Source: Gammaproteobacteria bacterium RIFCSPHIGHO2_02_FULL_42_13 (lineage in GTDB: Bacteria > Pseudomonadota > Gammaproteobacteria > UBA12402). From it: 6,445 nucleotides of DNA. The notes beneath the pieces were generated by a model, which ran no database searches, was not told the DNA's origin, and saw only the letters and a program-made list of their open reading frames with translations. Where the stretch lies: assembly GCA_001801405.1 (NCBI GenBank), contig MGXQ01000058.1, forward strand, positions 1-6,445. Reading direction: 5' to 3'. Numbering within the stretch: position 1 is the first letter of the stretch; each line of letters opens with the position of its first letter. Below are positions 6,347-6,445 of this stretch, in pieces. A program made the translations under genes and the position numbers.

Positions 6347-6445
6347 GAAAAACTTTTAAGTAACTATTCAGCATAAACAAGGAACGTCCATATTTTGGTG
6401 CTTTTGGGTGAAAAATCTCTTCAAAATGCTCATGTACTATCGTGT
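6330..6445 (-). CDS. C-terminal end of an unidentified protein (cut by window edge)
   Basis: Reading leftward from the window edge, an open frame of 37 codons ends with TAA at 6332-6330. The peptide includes HEHFEEIFHPKAPKYGRSLF and finishes YLKVFHAIKT. It is a plausible soluble, basic C-terminus, and this frame stays open across the otherwise non-coding 99 bases beyond the glycosyltransferase start, while another minus-strand frame carries stops. The stop lies 17 bases inside the glycosyltransferase gene in a different frame, the kind of overlap seen within operons. I do not recognise the family. A partner in glycan or lipid modification would fit the neighbour, but nothing in the 37 residues shows it. 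It could be a chance open frame, as 37 codons is short. Confidence 0.5.
   Translation of the reverse strand, partial: TIVHEHFEEIFHPKAPKYGRSLFMLNSYLKVFHAIKT

Overview
The window reads as chromosomal DNA of a gammaproteobacterium with low to moderate GC content. The gene set and the mobile-looking palindromes fit a Legionellales/Coxiellaceae-like, possibly host-associated lineage; this assignment is inference. There are four complete protein genes and two partial genes at the edges. No tRNA, rRNA, CRISPR array or transposase gene was found.

Layout: (1) On the minus strand at the left edge lie the 5' end of hda (1-84, regulator of replication initiation) and, one base upstream of it, a secreted DUF2066 protein gene (86-1168). 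(2) A 314-base intergenic region (1169-1482) holds a near-consensus plus-strand promoter, a 116-base nested palindromic element closed by an 8-bp stem, and a strong terminator-like hairpin. (3) On the plus strand a secreted DUF3108 protein gene (1483-2190) is followed after 37 bases by a large P2A calcium-type P-type ATPase gene (2228-4900). (4) On the minus strand a family 39-like (GT-C) membrane glycosyltransferase gene (4886-6346) converges on the ATPase gene and overlaps its end by 15 bp. It is itself overlapped at its 5' end by the last 37 codons of an unidentified upstream gene (6330-6445).

Interpretation: hda, DUF2066 and DUF3108 genes are the usual neighbours of purM-purN in many gammaproteobacteria, where DUF2066 and DUF3108 genes flank the purine pair. 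Here purM and purN are absent and the palindromic element sits between the flanking genes. The most interesting reading of the window is therefore a lost purMN pair, with a promoter, a structured repeat and a terminator left in the gap. These could form a small RNA or an attenuating leader for the DUF3108 gene. The ATPase keeps the side chains for both calcium sites of SERCA pumps, so it probably exports Ca2+. The glycosyltransferase probably modifies an envelope glycan or lipid using a polyprenyl-phosphate sugar donor.
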